A DNA stretch of 64,000 nucleotides from assembly GCF_002694385.1 (NCBI RefSeq), contig NZ_NZMB01000021.1, forward strand, positions 42,570 to 106,569, given 5' to 3'. This DNA is from Sneathiella sp. GTDB taxonomy: Bacteria; Pseudomonadota; Alphaproteobacteria; Sneathiellales; Sneathiellaceae. Positions 29,417 through 39,291 of the stretch are shown here, piece by piece. Numbering within the stretch: the first letter of the stretch is position 1; each line of letters opens with the position of its first letter. The position numbers were made by a program, and so were the translations under genes. The notes beneath the pieces were generated by a model. The model was not told the DNA's origin and ran no database searches. It saw nothing but the letters and a program-made list of their open reading frames with translations.

Positions 29417-29442
29417 GGGCGCTTCTTTAAGCGCCCTTTTTT
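29417..29442 (+). terminator. Rho-independent terminator after petABC
   Basis: GGGCGCTT (29417-29424), loop CTTT, and AAGCGCCC (29429-29436) form a perfect stem followed by six T residues. It lies 24 bases after the petC stop. Confidence 0.92.
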
Positions 29443-29502
29443 ATGGCAAGCGGTAGCTTTGGCGGCTAAATTGCAGCGGATGCATGAAAAGAGGTGGGGA
29501 TG

Positions 29503-30381
29503 ATGTCATCTGGGAAACGGCCGGTTATCGGCGTGATCGGCGGCAGCGGGGTCTATGAGCTGGACGGCCTCACGAACACACGCTGGCAGGCGGTCGAAAG
29601 CCCTTTCGGCTCCCCGTCGGACGAGTTGCTGTTTGGCAGCCTGGAGGGCGTCGATATGGTTTTCCTGCCCCGCCATGGACGCGGGCATCGTCTGCCTCCA
29701 TCAGAAATCAACTACCGTGCCAATATAGATGCCCTGAAACGGGCCGGAGTGACAGAAATTATTTCGGTTAGCGCCTGTGGATCGTTTGAGGCGGCACTGA
29801 AGCCCGGCACCTTTGTTATTGTTGACCAGTTTATCGACCGGACCATAGACCGGAAGAAAAGTTTTTTCGGCACAGGACTGGTCGCCCATGTCAGTATGGC
29901 GCATCCGGTCTGCCCGCGGCTTGGCGATGCGCTGGAGACGGTGGCGCGCTCGCTTGATATTCCTGTTCATCGTGGCGGCACCTATCTGGCGATGGAAGGG
30001 CCGCAGTTCTCAAGCCTTGCGGAATCCGAGCTTTATCGGAGCTGGGGATGCCAGGTTATCGGCATGACAAACATGCCGGAAGCAAAACTCGCACGGGAGG
30101 CGGAGCTTTGTTATGCGACCGTCGCCATGGTCACCGATTATGACTGCTGGCATCCCGATCATGATGCGGTTGATGTGTCGACAGTGATTAAGGTGCTGGT
30201 CGGAAATGCAGAAAACGCCCGCAGCCTCGTCAAGGCGGTCGTCCCGGCTCTCTCTGTGCAGGAGGAGGCATGCCCAGCAGGGTGTCATCATGCCCTCGAT
30301 AATGCCCTCATAACCGCAGTGGAAGCCCGCGATCCGGCCCTTGTCCGGATGCTGGATGCCGTCGCAGGTCGCGTTCTCTAA
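29503..30381 (+). CDS. mtnP: S-methyl-5'-thioadenosine phosphorylase
   Basis: MtnP splits methylthioadenosine into adenine and methylthioribose 1-phosphate, in purine and methionine salvage. The 292-residue protein shows IGVIGGSGVYELDGL, FLPRHGRGHRLPPSEINYRA, SACGSFEAALKPG and GTYLAMEGPQFSSLAES, with the phosphate and purine contacts. AGAGGTG (29490-29496) lies 6 bases from the ATG at 29503; the adjacent ATG at 29500 is an alternative. apt follows after 12 bases, so the adenine released can be used at once. Confidence 0.93.
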   Translation: MSSGKRPVIGVIGGSGVYELDGLTNTRWQAVESPFGSPSDELLFGSLEGVDMVFLPRHGRGHRLPPSEINYRANIDALKRAGVTEIISVSACGSFEAALKPGTFVIVDQFIDRTIDRKKSFFGTGLVAHVSMAHPVCPRLGDALETVARSLDIPVHRGGTYLAMEGPQFSSLAESELYRSWGCQVIGMTNMPEAKLAREAELCYATVAMVTDYDCWHPDHDAVDVSTVIKVLVGNAENARSLVKAVVPALSVQEEACPAGCHHALDNALITAVEARDPALVRMLDAVAGRVL

Positions 30382-30393
30382 TCAGGAAAAGCC

Positions 30394-30921
30394 ATGGATA
30401 TCAAGTCAGTCATTCGCACCATTCCCGATTATCCGCACAAGGGAATCATGTTTCGCGATATCACCACCCTCTGGCAGGACGCGAGCGGTTTCCGGCATGT
30501 AGTGGATCAACTGGTCTGGCCCTATGCCGGTGTGCGGATCGACAAGGTGGCGGGGATTGAGGCGCGGGGTTTTGTCCTTGGCGGCGCCATTGCCCACCAG
30601 CTCAGCGTCGGCTTTATCCCGGTCCGTAAGAAGGGCAAATTGCCATCGGCAGTCCTGAGCGAGGAATATGACCTCGAATATGGCACCGATACGGTTGAGG
30701 TGCACCAGGATGCCATCAAGCCGGGGGAGAATATCCTGCTTGTGGATGATCTGATCGCGACGGGCGGCACGGCTTGCGCCGCCATCAGTCTGATCCGCCG
30801 CGCGGGCGGTACGGTGATCGGGGCGGCCTTCGTTATTGACCTGCCGGATATCGGCGGCTCACGGCGGCTGACCGATATGGGCGTAAATGTCCGCACGCTC
30901 TGTGAGTTTGAAGGCGACTGA
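30394..30921 (+). CDS. apt: Adenine phosphoribosyltransferase
   Basis: Apt converts adenine and PRPP to AMP. The 175-residue cytosolic enzyme shows [37 protein letters not shown] and the PRPP-binding loop [18 protein letters not shown]. It follows mtnP by 12 bases, a sensible operon for methylthioadenosine salvage. Confidence 0.97.
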   Translation: MDIKSVIRTIPDYPHKGIMFRDITTLWQDASGFRHVVDQLVWPYAGVRIDKVAGIEARGFVLGGAIAHQLSVGFIPVRKKGKLPSAVLSEEYDLEYGTDTVEVHQDAIKPGENILLVDDLIATGGTACAAISLIRRAGGTVIGAAFVIDLPDIGGSRRLTDMGVNVRTLCEFEGD

Positions 30922-31002
30922 CGTCCGTTTTTATCCAAATTCCTGCTTGTCAATTGCATCCGGCTGTGGCTTGCTTTTCGCCTGCGCAGGAGATTAGACC
31001 TC

Positions 31003-31626
31003 ATGTCATTGGAAATTTGGATATCTTTCGTTCTGGCGAGTGGCGTCCTGCTCGCTATCCCCGGTCCGACTTTGATGATTGTCATCAGCTATGCGTTGTC
31101 CGGCGGCCGACGCACGGCGCTCGCGACGATGCCGGGTGTTGCCCTTGGCGATCTGACAGCCATGACCATCTCCCTGCTGGGCGCAGGCGCGGTGCTGGCC
31201 GCGTCGGCGACTCTGTTCACCCTTTTGAAGGTTGCCGGGGCTCTCTATCTCGTCTGGCTGGGCTTTCGGCTTTGGCGGGCGGAAGGCGGGGTGGAGGACG
31301 TTGCCGCGCGGGCGCCCCGCAGCCCCCTTGCCATGTTTCGCACGGCCTATATCGTGACAGCTCTCAATCCCAAGGGAATTGTCTTTTTCGTCGCCTTTGT
31401 GCCGCAGTTCGTTAATGTAAATGAACCCGCTTTTGTCCAGTTTGCGATATTGGAAGCAACATTTGTGACACTCGCGGCGGTTAATGTGCTCATATGGGCA
31501 TTCCTTGCCGGAACAGTCAAACAGCGTTTCGCAAGCCCCGGCGCGGTCAGGCTGATGAACCGGACCGGTGCTGGCTTCCTGATTGCGGCGGGTCTGCTGA
31601 CCGCTCTCGTGCGGCGTACTGCCTGA
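31003..31626 (+). CDS. LysE/RhtB-family amino acid exporter
   Basis: The 207-residue membrane protein has six predicted helices and the family's N-terminal motif IPGPTLMIVISYALSGGRRT, followed by GVALGDLTAM and FRTAYIVTALNPKGIVFFVAF. Family members export lysine, homoserine, threonine or related compounds; the substrate here cannot be assigned. It has its own start region (CAGGAGATTAGACCTC before the ATG) and stands apart from apt by 81 bases. Confidence 0.9.
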   Translation: MSLEIWISFVLASGVLLAIPGPTLMIVISYALSGGRRTALATMPGVALGDLTAMTISLLGAGAVLAASATLFTLLKVAGALYLVWLGFRLWRAEGGVEDVAARAPRSPLAMFRTAYIVTALNPKGIVFFVAFVPQFVNVNEPAFVQFAILEATFVTLAAVNVLIWAFLAGTVKQRFASPGAVRLMNRTGAGFLIAAGLLTALVRRTA

Positions 31627-31666
31627 TATCGCAAGGAATGACAGCCCGATCGAATAGGAGAGGCAA

Positions 31667-32533
31667 ATGCTACATCATATCAAGGGAATAGATCACAGCC
31701 TTGTCGGTGTGAAGGATCTTGAGGCGGCGCGCGCTGCCTATGAAAAACTAGGCTTTACGATCACGCCGCGGGGCTCCCATATCGGTTGGGGCACGGCCAA
31801 TTACTGCATCATGTTCGATGAAGATTATATCGAGCTTCTGGGTATTGTGGATCCGTCGCTTGAAACCAATGGACTGGACAAGGCGCTTGCGGATCGGGGA
31901 GAGGGGCTGCTCGGCCTTGCCCTGTCAACGGAGGCACCTGAAGAGACGCACCGCTCCCTTGTCGAGGCGGCGCTGGAACCCTCCGATCTGATCACGCTGA
32001 AGCGTCGTCTCGAGCTGCCGGAGGGGGAGGTGCTGCCGGAATTCAGGCTGATCCGCCTGACGTCCTCCGCAGGGCTGGAGGCAAAGCATCTCTTCATCTG
32101 CCATCATCTGACGCCGGAACTGATCCGCCGTCCGGAGTGGTTGCAGCACGCCAATGGCGCACTCCATCTCAATGCGGTTGTTGTGGTGGTGGAGGATCCG
32201 GGCGCACTTGCCGATTATTATCGCCGGCTCTGCGGCTGGATCAATGTTACGCTGACGGACAACACGCTGACTGTCCGCTTCGGTCGCGGCAGCCTCATCT
32301 TTGTGAATGACCGGGACATAGACCTCCTGTTTCCCGGCCTGACTATGGATGATGAGATCCCCGTCTTGCCATATCTCATTGCCATGTCTGTGGCGGTCCA
32401 GGATCTCGGCAAGACGGAGGAATTGCTGAATAGCAAAGGCATCAGGGGGCAACGGATCGCCAATGGTACCCTCCGTGTCCGTCCGGAGGATGCCTGTGGT
32501 GTGCTGCTGGAATTTACCTCTACGGTGACCTGA
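31667..32533 (+). CDS. VOC-family protein with glyoxalase-like domains
   Basis: The 288-residue protein begins LHHIKGIDHSLVGVKDLEAA, the beta-alpha-beta start of a vicinal oxygen chelate module, with YIELLGI closing the first half. A second module starts near residue 155 (LHLNAVVVVVEDPGALADYY) and ends GVLLEFTS. This is the glyoxalase-like domain 3 arrangement. The reaction is unknown. The ribosome site AGGAGAGGCAA precedes the ATG, and the gene converges with the hydrolase gene 7 bases away. Confidence 0.85.
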   Translation: MLHHIKGIDHSLVGVKDLEAARAAYEKLGFTITPRGSHIGWGTANYCIMFDEDYIELLGIVDPSLETNGLDKALADRGEGLLGLALSTEAPEETHRSLVEAALEPSDLITLKRRLELPEGEVLPEFRLIRLTSSAGLEAKHLFICHHLTPELIRRPEWLQHANGALHLNAVVVVVEDPGALADYYRRLCGWINVTLTDNTLTVRFGRGSLIFVNDRDIDLLFPGLTMDDEIPVLPYLIAMSVAVQDLGKTEELLNSKGIRGQRIANGTLRVRPEDACGVLLEFTSTVT

Positions 32534-32540
32534 AAAAAGC

Positions 32541-33197
32541 CTAGCCGATAAAATCGAGGGTGCGATCGCGGGCGAGTTTTGCCGCCGCCGCATCAAAGCT
32601 GCCGCGTTGATCGCAGTTGAAGCCGTGCCCGGCGGCATAGACATACATTGGAATGTCCGGCCGTCTTGCCTGCATCATTTCCACATCGGACATGGGAATG
32701 GAATGATCCGCATCGCCAAGGTGCAGGATGATCGGGACTTTCGGGTCCTCATTTATATGCTGGGCCACCTGGCCACCATAATAGCTGACCGCTTTGTCGA
32801 CGGAAGCAAGGCGGCAGGCCGCAAGATAGGTGAGGGATCCACCCCAGCAATAGCCGATGACCGTGATGCTGCCGGCATCGCGGATTGATTTGGCCGTGGC
32901 ATCAATATCCTTGAGGGCGTCATCTTCCGCGACCTTCGCCCGGTAATCGAGGCCTTCCTTGATATCCGCCTGCTCATAACCAAGCTGTACGCCCGGTTCC
33001 ACACGGTGGAACAGGGCCGGAGCAATGACCAGATAGCCATCACGGGCATATCCGTCGCACACTTCGCGGATATGGCTGTTGACGCCGAAAATCTCCTGCA
33101 GCAGGACAATGCCGCCCTTTGGCGCGGCTGCAGGCGCAGCGCGGTAGGCGGCGAATTTATGACCATCTGCAGCAGTCAGTTCAATCATTTCTCCCAT
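32541..33197 (-). CDS. Dienelactone hydrolase family protein
   Basis: This 218-residue alpha/beta hydrolase shows the nucleophile elbow GYCWGGSLTYLAA with the Cys nucleophile used by dienelactone hydrolases, an acid near LHLGDADHSIP and the histidine in AAGHGFNCDQRG. IVLLQEIFGVNSHIREVCD is also typical. Dienelactone hydrolases open lactones in chlorocatechol breakdown, but many relatives have other esterase roles, and no aromatic-degradation genes are nearby. GGGAG lies just before the ATG on the minus strand. Confidence 0.92.
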   Translation of the reverse strand: MGEMIELTAADGHKFAAYRAAPAAAPKGGIVLLQEIFGVNSHIREVCDGYARDGYLVIAPALFHRVEPGVQLGYEQADIKEGLDYRAKVAEDDALKDIDATAKSIRDAGSITVIGYCWGGSLTYLAACRLASVDKAVSYYGGQVAQHINEDPKVPIILHLGDADHSIPMSDVEMMQARRPDIPMYVYAAGHGFNCDQRGSFDAAAAKLARDRTLDFIG

Positions 33198-33212
33198 AGG
33201 TTTCTCCCTTTC

Positions 33213-33671
33213 TTACTGGGCGGGTTCGACAGTGAGCCGATTGCCGCTGACACCGGTCACGATCACTTTCGCACCGGCCTCGAGGTCAACGCCTTCGACC
33301 ACCCATTGTGTATCATCGACATGGATCTTGCCACGGCCGTTCTGCATGGCTTCCGTAAGAACAAAGGTACGGCCAATATACTGTGCGCCACGCTGGTTGA
33401 GCTTTTGCCCGCTTTCCACCCCCGGATGGCGCTTCAGGAAACGCCTCAGGACAAGAATACTCAGGATGGCGATAACGGCAAAGAGAATCCATTCATATTC
33501 CCAGGGCAGGCTTGGGAACACGAGTGCGATCAGGCCAACAATACCGGCGGCAATGCCAAGCCACAGAAAAAACGTGCCGGGCGCGAAAATTTCCAGAATG
33601 ATCAGAAACAGCCCGAGAATCCACCAGGACCAGAATTCAAGGCTGGACAGCCAGCTGACAAGGATATCCAT
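33213..33671 (-). CDS. NfeD-family membrane protein
   Basis: The 152-residue protein has three hydrophobic helices (about residues 8-30, 33-53 and 55-72) followed by a C-terminal OB-fold NfeD domain (GRTFVLTEAMQNGRGKIHVDDTQWVVEG). NfeD proteins pair with SPFH/stomatin proteins, and the partner gene lies 8 bases upstream in the same direction. The pair is thought to act in membrane organisation or quality control. No protease domain is fused. Confidence 0.92.
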   Translation of the reverse strand: MDILVSWLSSLEFWSWWILGLFLIILEIFAPGTFFLWLGIAAGIVGLIALVFPSLPWEYEWILFAVIAILSILVLRRFLKRHPGVESGQKLNQRGAQYIGRTFVLTEAMQNGRGKIHVDDTQWVVEGVDLEAGAKVIVTGVSGNRLTVEPAQ

Positions 33672-33679
33672 GGCCCGTC

Positions 33680-34654
33680 CTACTCGACATTCGGCACGGA
33701 GCCGCCGCGGCGCGTATCATTCGCGCTGTCCTTGCCGAACACTTCCTGCGCAATCGCGCCAATTCCGCCGAGCGTCCCGATGAGCGAGCTTGCCTCCATC
33801 GGCATGAGAACAACCTTGGAATTACGCGCCGATCCGATTTCCTTCATTGCTTCGGTATATTTCTGGGCGACGAAGTAATTGATCGACTGAATATCGCCTG
33901 CCGCTATGGCTTCGGAAACATCGCGGGTTGCCTTGGCTTCGGCTTCGGCAAGCCGTTCGCGGGCTTCGGCGTCCCGGAATGCGGCCTCACGGCGGCCTTC
34001 AGCTTCCAGTATCATCGACTGTTTTTCGCCCTCGGCTTTCAGGATTTCGGATTGTCGCACCCCTTCTGCCTCCAGAATAACAGCGCGTTTAAGACGCTCC
34101 GCCTTCATCTGCTTGCCCATGGCTTCCACAAGGTCAATGGGCGGGGTGATATCCTTGATCTCAACGCGGGTGACCTTGATTCCCCAGGGGGAGGAGGCGT
34201 GGTCAATCACATTGAGAAGACGCACATTGATGCCGTCGCGCTGGCTGAGCGCTTCATCCAGATCCATGGAGCCAAGAACAGTCCGCAGGTTTGTCTGGGC
34301 GAGGTTCTGAACCGCCCTTTCCAGATCCCGGACCTCATAGGCCGAACTGGCGGCATCCAGTACCTGATAGAACAGCACCCCATCCACCTGCACCATGGCG
34401 TTATCGCGGGAGATGACTTCCTGCGTCGGAATATCGAGAACCTGCTCCATCATATTGATCTTGTTTCCTATTCTGTCGATAAATGGAAGGATAAGACCAA
34501 GTCCCGGATGCAGCGTTCGGGTAAATTTCCCAAACCTTTCTACGGTAAATTGATACCCTTGGGGAACGATGGTGACCCCCATAATGACGACGATGACGGC
34601 AAGGATCACCAGGACGATGACAAAGATAGCAAAGCCCGACAAGAAGAAGTCCAT
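33680..34654 (-). CDS. SPFH/stomatin-like membrane protein (QmcA type)
   Basis: The 324-residue protein has one N-terminal helix (residues about 5-28, [19 protein letters not shown]), an SPFH domain ([19 protein letters not shown] to about 190), and a long charged coiled coil rich in EAEG repeats. A C-terminal hydrophobic segment ([17 protein letters not shown]) follows. I chose the ATG at 34654 (MDFFLSGF) with GGGGA upstream. With the adjacent nfeD-type gene it forms the common stomatin/NfeD pair. Confidence 0.92.
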   Translation of the reverse strand: MDFFLSGFAIFVIVLVILAVIVVIMGVTIVPQGYQFTVERFGKFTRTLHPGLGLILPFIDRIGNKINMMEQVLDIPTQEVISRDNAMVQVDGVLFYQVLDAASSAYEVRDLERAVQNLAQTNLRTVLGSMDLDEALSQRDGINVRLLNVIDHASSPWGIKVTRVEIKDITPPIDLVEAMGKQMKAERLKRAVILEAEGVRQSEILKAEGEKQSMILEAEGRREAAFRDAEARERLAEAEAKATRDVSEAIAAGDIQSINYFVAQKYTEAMKEIGSARNSKVVLMPMEASSLIGTLGGIGAIAQEVFGKDSANDTRRGGSVPNVE

Positions 34655-34746
34655 ATCACGTTCCCCAGACAACCGATAGCAGTTAGACCGGGAAACTATA
34701 TAGCGGTTTGACGCCGGGCCTAAGTTAAAAATACATCTATCGCGTG

Positions 34747-35196
34747 TCAGGCCGGGCGCGTCATCATCATGCCGATGGAATTGAAGCTGAGCACCGCTTC
34801 GTCCTTCTGGTTATAGACCTTGACTTCGGAGCGGACGACGCCCATGTCCGGCCGCGATTGTGAGCGGCGGGTTTCGATAACGACGGATTCAAAGTGAAGC
34901 GTATCGCCCGGCCGGACCGGCAGCAGCCAGCGCAGATTATCAAGACCGGGAGAGCCGAGCCCGGCGCGCTGATTTCCCATATTGTCAACGAGCAGCCGCA
35001 TCATGATCGCCGCCGTATGCCAGCCGGAGGCAATCAACCCGCCGTATATGCTATTTTTGGCGGCCTCTTCGTCAATATGAAAGGGCTGCGGGTCGTATTT
35101 GGTGGCGAAGGCGAGCATTTCCTCTTTTGTCACCGTGCGTGTCTTGGAAACGGTTTTGGCGCCGACCTTGATGTCTTCGAAATAAATTTTGCTCAT
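34747..35196 (-). CDS. MaoC-like hotdog-fold hydratase
   Basis: This 149-residue single hotdog domain has the hydratase-2 dyad in [17 protein letters not shown] (Asp and His) and [18 protein letters not shown]. Relatives hydrate enoyl-CoA thioesters, in beta-oxidation side routes or polyhydroxyalkanoate supply. It is paralogous to the gene just upstream, sharing DPQPFH, ASGWHT, GSPG and LRW--PVRPG segments. The two overlap by 4 bases, so they may form a heteromer. Confidence 0.88.
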   Translation of the reverse strand: MSKIYFEDIKVGAKTVSKTRTVTKEEMLAFATKYDPQPFHIDEEAAKNSIYGGLIASGWHTAAIMMRLLVDNMGNQRAGLGSPGLDNLRWLLPVRPGDTLHFESVVIETRRSQSRPDMGVVRSEVKVYNQKDEAVLSFNSIGMMMTRPA

Positions 35197-35660
35197 TGTC
35201 CGGCCCCTTCCTGCAAACGAGCGGGATCGCGCAGGAACATGCCGCTCGATACCATTGTCATTTTGATTTCCCCGTCCTGGTTTTTAACCGTATGAGACAG
35301 TTTGACGAAACCAAGTTCTGGACGGCTTTTGGGCAGGCTGCGGTCCAGCACCTCGGCAATGACATGCAGTGTTTCACCGGGGCGGACAGGCTTTTTCCAT
35401 CGGAGCTGTTCGATGCCTGGCGATCCCATGGAGGCGGAATCTTTCAAGTAATGATCAACCATCATGCGCATACACATGGCGCCCGTATGCCAGCCGCTGG
35501 CGATGATGCCGCCGAAATAATGCTCCCGGGCGGCTTCTCTGTCGACATGGAAGGGCTGGGGATCAAACTCGCTGGCAAATTCGATGATCTCTTCTTCCGT
35601 GGTCTTATAGCCGCCGAATTCCATCACCAGGCCAATGGTGAAATCTTCCCAGTATCGCAT
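35193..35660 (-). CDS. MaoC-like hotdog-fold hydratase (paralogue of next gene)
   Basis: The 155-residue protein has the dyad segment FDPQPFHVDREAA and GGIIASGWHTGAMCMRMM. It differs from the downstream paralogue mainly at the termini. No thiolase or dehydrogenase gene is adjacent, so the CoA substrate is unknown. The gene sits 68 bases after ychF on the minus strand and overlaps its paralogue as ATGA. Confidence 0.88.
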   Translation of the reverse strand: MRYWEDFTIGLVMEFGGYKTTEEEIIEFASEFDPQPFHVDREAAREHYFGGIIASGWHTGAMCMRMMVDHYLKDSASMGSPGIEQLRWKKPVRPGETLHVIAEVLDRSLPKSRPELGFVKLSHTVKNQDGEIKMTMVSSGMFLRDPARLQEGAGQ

Positions 35661-35728
35661 TTTCTCACCTTTCGATCTTGTTCCGATCTGATGCGCATTC
35701 TTTGCTTCTCAAGGTCCGGGGCGTGCCC

Positions 35729-36826
35729 CTAGTTGGCAAACCGGAAATGCAGGACATCGCCATCCTCGACAATATATTCCTTGCCTTCCAGTCGCATGAG
35801 CCCGGCCTCTTTCGCGCCGGATTCGCCACCATGCGTCACATAGGCAGAATAGGCGATTGTCTCGGCCCGGATAAAGCCTTTTTCGAAGTCGGTGTGAATA
35901 ACGCCAGCGGCCTGCGGGGCCTTGGTGCCCTTGGTAATGGTCCAGGCGCGGCATTCTTTCGGGCCGACAGTGAAATAGGTGATCAGGTCGAGCAGGTCAT
36001 AGCCCGCGCGGATGATCCGGCTGAGACCGGTTTCGCTGAGGCCGAGATCAGCGAGAAACTCCGACCGCTCGGCCGCGTCTAGCTGGGCGACTTCCGCTTC
36101 GATAGCGGCGGAGATGACGACAGTTCCCGCATTCTCCGTTGCCGCTTTTTTCGCGACCTGTTCGGAGAAGGAATTGCCTGTTGCGGCGCTTCCCTCATCC
36201 ACATTGCACACATAGAGGACAGGCTTCTGCGTCAGAAGCTGCAAATTCCGGAAGGGTTTTACCTCATCATCGGCCAGGGCGACTGTCCGGGCAGGCTTGC
36301 CATCGCGCAGGGCGGCGAGGGCGCGGTCAATCAGCTCACTCTGCTTTTTCGCCTCCTTGTCGCCGCCGCGGATTTTCTTGATCAGAGCTTCCGCACGTTT
36401 TTCAAGGCTTTCTAGGTCGGCCAGCATCAGCTCCGTCTCGATTGTGTCGATATCGGAAATCGGGTCGATCCGACCATCGACATGGGTGATGTCCTCATCC
36501 TCGAAGCAGCGGACCATATGAATGATTGCATCAACCTCGCGGATATGGGCGAGGAATTTGTTGCCAAGCCCTTCGCCTTTTGCGGCGCCGCGGACAAGCC
36601 CGGCGATATCGACAAAGGTAAGCTGGGTCGGGATAATCTCCTTTGACTTTGCCAGTTCCGCCAGTTTTTCACCGCGCGGATCGGGCACCGGCACCTGGCC
36701 AAGGTTCGGCTCGATCGTACAGAAGGGATAGTTTTCTGCTGCTGCCTGTGCCGTCTGGGTCAGCGCGTTGAACAGGGTGGATTTTCCGACATTCGGCAGG
36801 CCGACAATCCCGCATTTGAACCCCAT
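35729..36826 (-). CDS. ychF: Redox-regulated ATPase/GTPase YchF
   Basis: YchF is an Obg-family P-loop protein that binds ATP and associates with ribosomes. The 365-residue protein shows G1 in [14 protein letters not shown], the G2/G3 region [20 protein letters not shown], and the atypical G4 that favours ATP (CNVDEGSAA rather than NKxD). The C-terminal TGS domain ([19 protein letters not shown]) ends HFRFAN. It starts 2 bases after pth, and this linkage is widely conserved. Confidence 0.96.
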   Translation of the reverse strand: MGFKCGIVGLPNVGKSTLFNALTQTAQAAAENYPFCTIEPNLGQVPVPDPRGEKLAELAKSKEIIPTQLTFVDIAGLVRGAAKGEGLGNKFLAHIREVDAIIHMVRCFEDEDITHVDGRIDPISDIDTIETELMLADLESLEKRAEALIKKIRGGDKEAKKQSELIDRALAALRDGKPARTVALADDEVKPFRNLQLLTQKPVLYVCNVDEGSAATGNSFSEQVAKKAATENAGTVVISAAIEAEVAQLDAAERSEFLADLGLSETGLSRIIRAGYDLLDLITYFTVGPKECRAWTITKGTKAPQAAGVIHTDFEKGFIRAETIAYSAYVTHGGESGAKEAGLMRLEGKEYIVEDGDVLHFRFAN

Positions 36827-36828
36827 TT

Positions 36829-37434
36829 TCAGTTTCCTTTTGTTGTATCCGCCGGGCTTTCCTTGGGCGGGGCGACATCCAGTGCCAGTTTGTTCATGAA
36901 GCCGGAGGCGTTGCCTTCCAGCAGAAGGGCGATATGCCGGGCGACGCTGTCGATGATAGTCTCCGCTGTCGACTGTTCCGCCTTGGCGAAGTCTTTGAGG
37001 ACATAGCCGGAGACGAGATGCTTCTCTCCCGGATGTCCGATCCCGAGCCGGACGCGGCGGAAATTCTCGCCAATATGGCTGATAATGGAGCGGAGCCCGT
37101 TATTCCCGCCATGCCCGCCGCCCGTCTTGACGCGCACCTTGCCGAGTGGCAGGTCCAGCTCGTCATGAAAGACGATGATATTCTCATGGGGGATCTTGTA
37201 AAACCGGGCGGCCTCGCCGACAGCTTGTCCGGACAGGTTCATATAGGTGGCGGGTTTGAGCACAAGCACCTTCTCGCCACCGATTGTTCCCTCGGCGACA
37301 AGTCCCTGAAATCGGACACGCTCCGGCATAAAGGAATGGCGGCGGATAATTTCATCCACCGCCATAAATCCAAAATTATGCCGGTTGCCTTCATATCCCT
37401 TACCGGGGTTTCCGAGGCCAACCAGCAATATCAT
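36829..37434 (-). CDS. pth: Peptidyl-tRNA hydrolase
   Basis: Pth recycles peptidyl-tRNA dropped from ribosomes. The 201-residue protein begins [20 protein letters not shown] with the catalytic histidine in RHNFG, and shows [33 protein letters not shown] and [10 protein letters not shown]. The C-terminus is slightly extended. It lies between rplY and ychF, 13 bases after rplY. Confidence 0.96.
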   Translation of the reverse strand: MILLVGLGNPGKGYEGNRHNFGFMAVDEIIRRHSFMPERVRFQGLVAEGTIGGEKVLVLKPATYMNLSGQAVGEAARFYKIPHENIIVFHDELDLPLGKVRVKTGGGHGGNNGLRSIISHIGENFRRVRLGIGHPGEKHLVSGYVLKDFAKAEQSTAETIIDSVARHIALLLEGNASGFMNKLALDVAPPKESPADTTKGN

Positions 37435-37447
37435 CTGTCAGTTCCGA

Positions 37448-38107
37448 TCAGTCTTCGTCTTTGTCTTCATCTGCGGCGCTGACGGTTTCGGTTTCGCTGT
37501 CATCACCCTCTTCCTCTTCGTCATCAGAGACGCCGCCGGAAGGTGCTGCAATGGTTGCAATGGTGAAGTCGCGATCCGTAATGGTCGGTTGCGCACCCTT
37601 TGGCAAGGAGACATCGGAAATATGCACGCTGTCACCGATGTCATAGTTGAGCAGGTCGATTTCGATGGATTCCGGGATGTTGCCCGCAGGAACCAGCAGT
37701 TCGACTTCATGGCGGACAACGTTCAGAACGCCGCCGCGGCGAACGCCAACGCAGTCCTCGTCATTGAGGAAGTGAACCGGAACCATGACGGCGATCTGGG
37801 ACTTTGCGGAAACGCGCAGGAAGTCGATATGGATCGGCGTGTCGCTTACCGGATGAAGCTGCAGGTCGCGCGGCAGGACATTATACTTCGTCGATCCGAC
37901 CTCTACCGTGTAAACTGTCGCGAGGAAGGAGTCGCGGTTGATTGCCTTGACAACATCCTTGGTGGCCAGGGAAATGGATACGGGTTCTTTCTTGTCCCCG
38001 TAGATGACGGCCGGAAGACGACCCTCACGACGCAATGCCCGAGAGGTCCCCTTTCCGACCCGGTCACGCGTTTCTGCAAGCAGAACTGCATTATCGCTCA
38101 TTTTCAA
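37448..38107 (-). CDS. rplY: 50S ribosomal protein bL25 (CTC form)
   Basis: bL25 binds 5S rRNA. The 219-residue protein is the long CTC type. An N-terminal L25 domain (about 1-95, [20 protein letters not shown] and [13 protein letters not shown]) is followed by a beta domain (about 100-185) and a very acidic tail rich in Asp and Glu. AGGAGA lies 7 bases before the ATG on the minus strand. It is downstream of prs, as in many alphaproteobacteria. Confidence 0.95.
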   Translation of the reverse strand: MKMSDNAVLLAETRDRVGKGTSRALRREGRLPAVIYGDKKEPVSISLATKDVVKAINRDSFLATVYTVEVGSTKYNVLPRDLQLHPVSDTPIHIDFLRVSAKSQIAVMVPVHFLNDEDCVGVRRGGVLNVVRHEVELLVPAGNIPESIEIDLLNYDIGDSVHISDVSLPKGAQPTITDRDFTIATIAAPSGGVSDDEEEEGDDSETETVSAADEDKDED

Positions 38108-38126
38108 TCTCCTATGTAACGAGCAA

Positions 38127-38144
38127 CACCGGGCGAACCCGGTG
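38127..38144 (-). promoter_or_regulatory. Stable hairpin in the prs-rplY leader
   Basis: On the minus strand CACCGGG-TTCG-CCCGGTG forms a seven-base-pair stem with a UUCG tetraloop, 20 bases before the rplY ATG. No T-run follows, so it is not a standard terminator. It could protect or separate the two messages or be a binding site; its function is not known. Confidence 0.4.
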
Positions 38145-38194
38145 CGAGAATGGCGCGTGCCTCCAGGGGTGCCCGCGCCGCCAGTGCCTGTCGA

Positions 38195-39130
38195 TCAATC
38201 GAACAGGCTGGAAACCGAAGTTTCCTTTGAAATTCTGTACATCGCCTCGCCGATCAGCGGGGCGACGGAAATCTGCCGCATCTTGCCCGAAGCACGGAAG
38301 GCTTCGGTTTCCATGATGCTGTCGGTCGTAACCATTTCATCCAGCGCGGAGTCATTGATACGCGCAATCGCGCCGCCTGAAAGAACGCCATGGGTCACAT
38401 ATCCAGCAACGCTTTTGGCACCTTTTTCCATAAGCGCCCTGGCCGCGTTGCAAAGCGTGCCCGCGCTGTCCACGATATCGTCCACCAGAATGCAGCGCTG
38501 TCCCTTGACATCGCCGATGATATTCATGACTTCCGATACGCCCGCGCGTTCCCGGCGCTTATCCACGATTGCAAGGTCCGCGTCAAGCCTTTTGGCATAG
38601 GCGCGGGCGCGCACGACACCGCCAACGTCGGGGGAAACAATCGTGATGTCTTCACCGCGGCCGTAATGCTTTTCAATGTCGGGGACGATCACGGGGGCGG
38701 AAAAGAGGTTGTCCGTCGGAATATCGAAGAAGCCCTGTATCTGTCCGGCATGCAGGTCCATGGTCAGGACGCGGTCAGCGCCGGCGGTAGTGATGAGGTT
38801 GGCGACCAGCTTGGCCGAGATAGGGGTGCGTGGTCCGGGTTTGCGATCCTGCCGGGCATATCCGAAATAGGGAAGGACCGCCGTAATGCGTGCGGCCGAG
38901 GCCCGTTTCAGCGCGTCGATACAGACCAGAAGCTCCATCAGATGGTCATTCGCCGGATAGGAGGTCGGCTGAACGACAAACACGTCTTCACCGCGGACAT
39001 TCTCATGGATCTCGACAAACACCTCCATATCGGAAAATCGTCTTACATCCGCATCCGTCAGGGGTAGCTTGAGATAACCTCCGATGGCTTCTGCCAGCGG
39101 TCGATTGCCATTTCCGGCGAGAATTTTCAT
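38195..39130 (-). CDS. prs: Ribose-phosphate pyrophosphokinase
   Basis: Prs makes PRPP for nucleotide, histidine and tryptophan synthesis. I chose the ATG at 39130 ([20 protein letters not shown], 311 residues). Signatures are [60 protein letters not shown] and the PRPP loop [16 protein letters not shown]. About 160 bases of leader separate it from the upstream lipoprotein gene, so it probably has its own promoter. Confidence 0.97.
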   Translation of the reverse strand: MKILAGNGNRPLAEAIGGYLKLPLTDADVRRFSDMEVFVEIHENVRGEDVFVVQPTSYPANDHLMELLVCIDALKRASAARITAVLPYFGYARQDRKPGPRTPISAKLVANLITTAGADRVLTMDLHAGQIQGFFDIPTDNLFSAPVIVPDIEKHYGRGEDITIVSPDVGGVVRARAYAKRLDADLAIVDKRRERAGVSEVMNIIGDVKGQRCILVDDIVDSAGTLCNAARALMEKGAKSVAGYVTHGVLSGGAIARINDSALDEMVTTDSIMETEAFRASGKMRQISVAPLIGEAMYRISKETSVSSLFD

Positions 39131-39291
39131 CGATACAGTCCTTTGGTCAGTTACGGGCATTTCCAGTCAAAAGAACGGGCATATTACTCGCAAAAAAGTG
39201 AACGAGTCGTTAGGCGGGCGGAACTTACCAAGGGGCATGGGCCCTGTAAATATTTTAAACGCCTTTTTCTGCCGGATTCCGGCAAATAACA

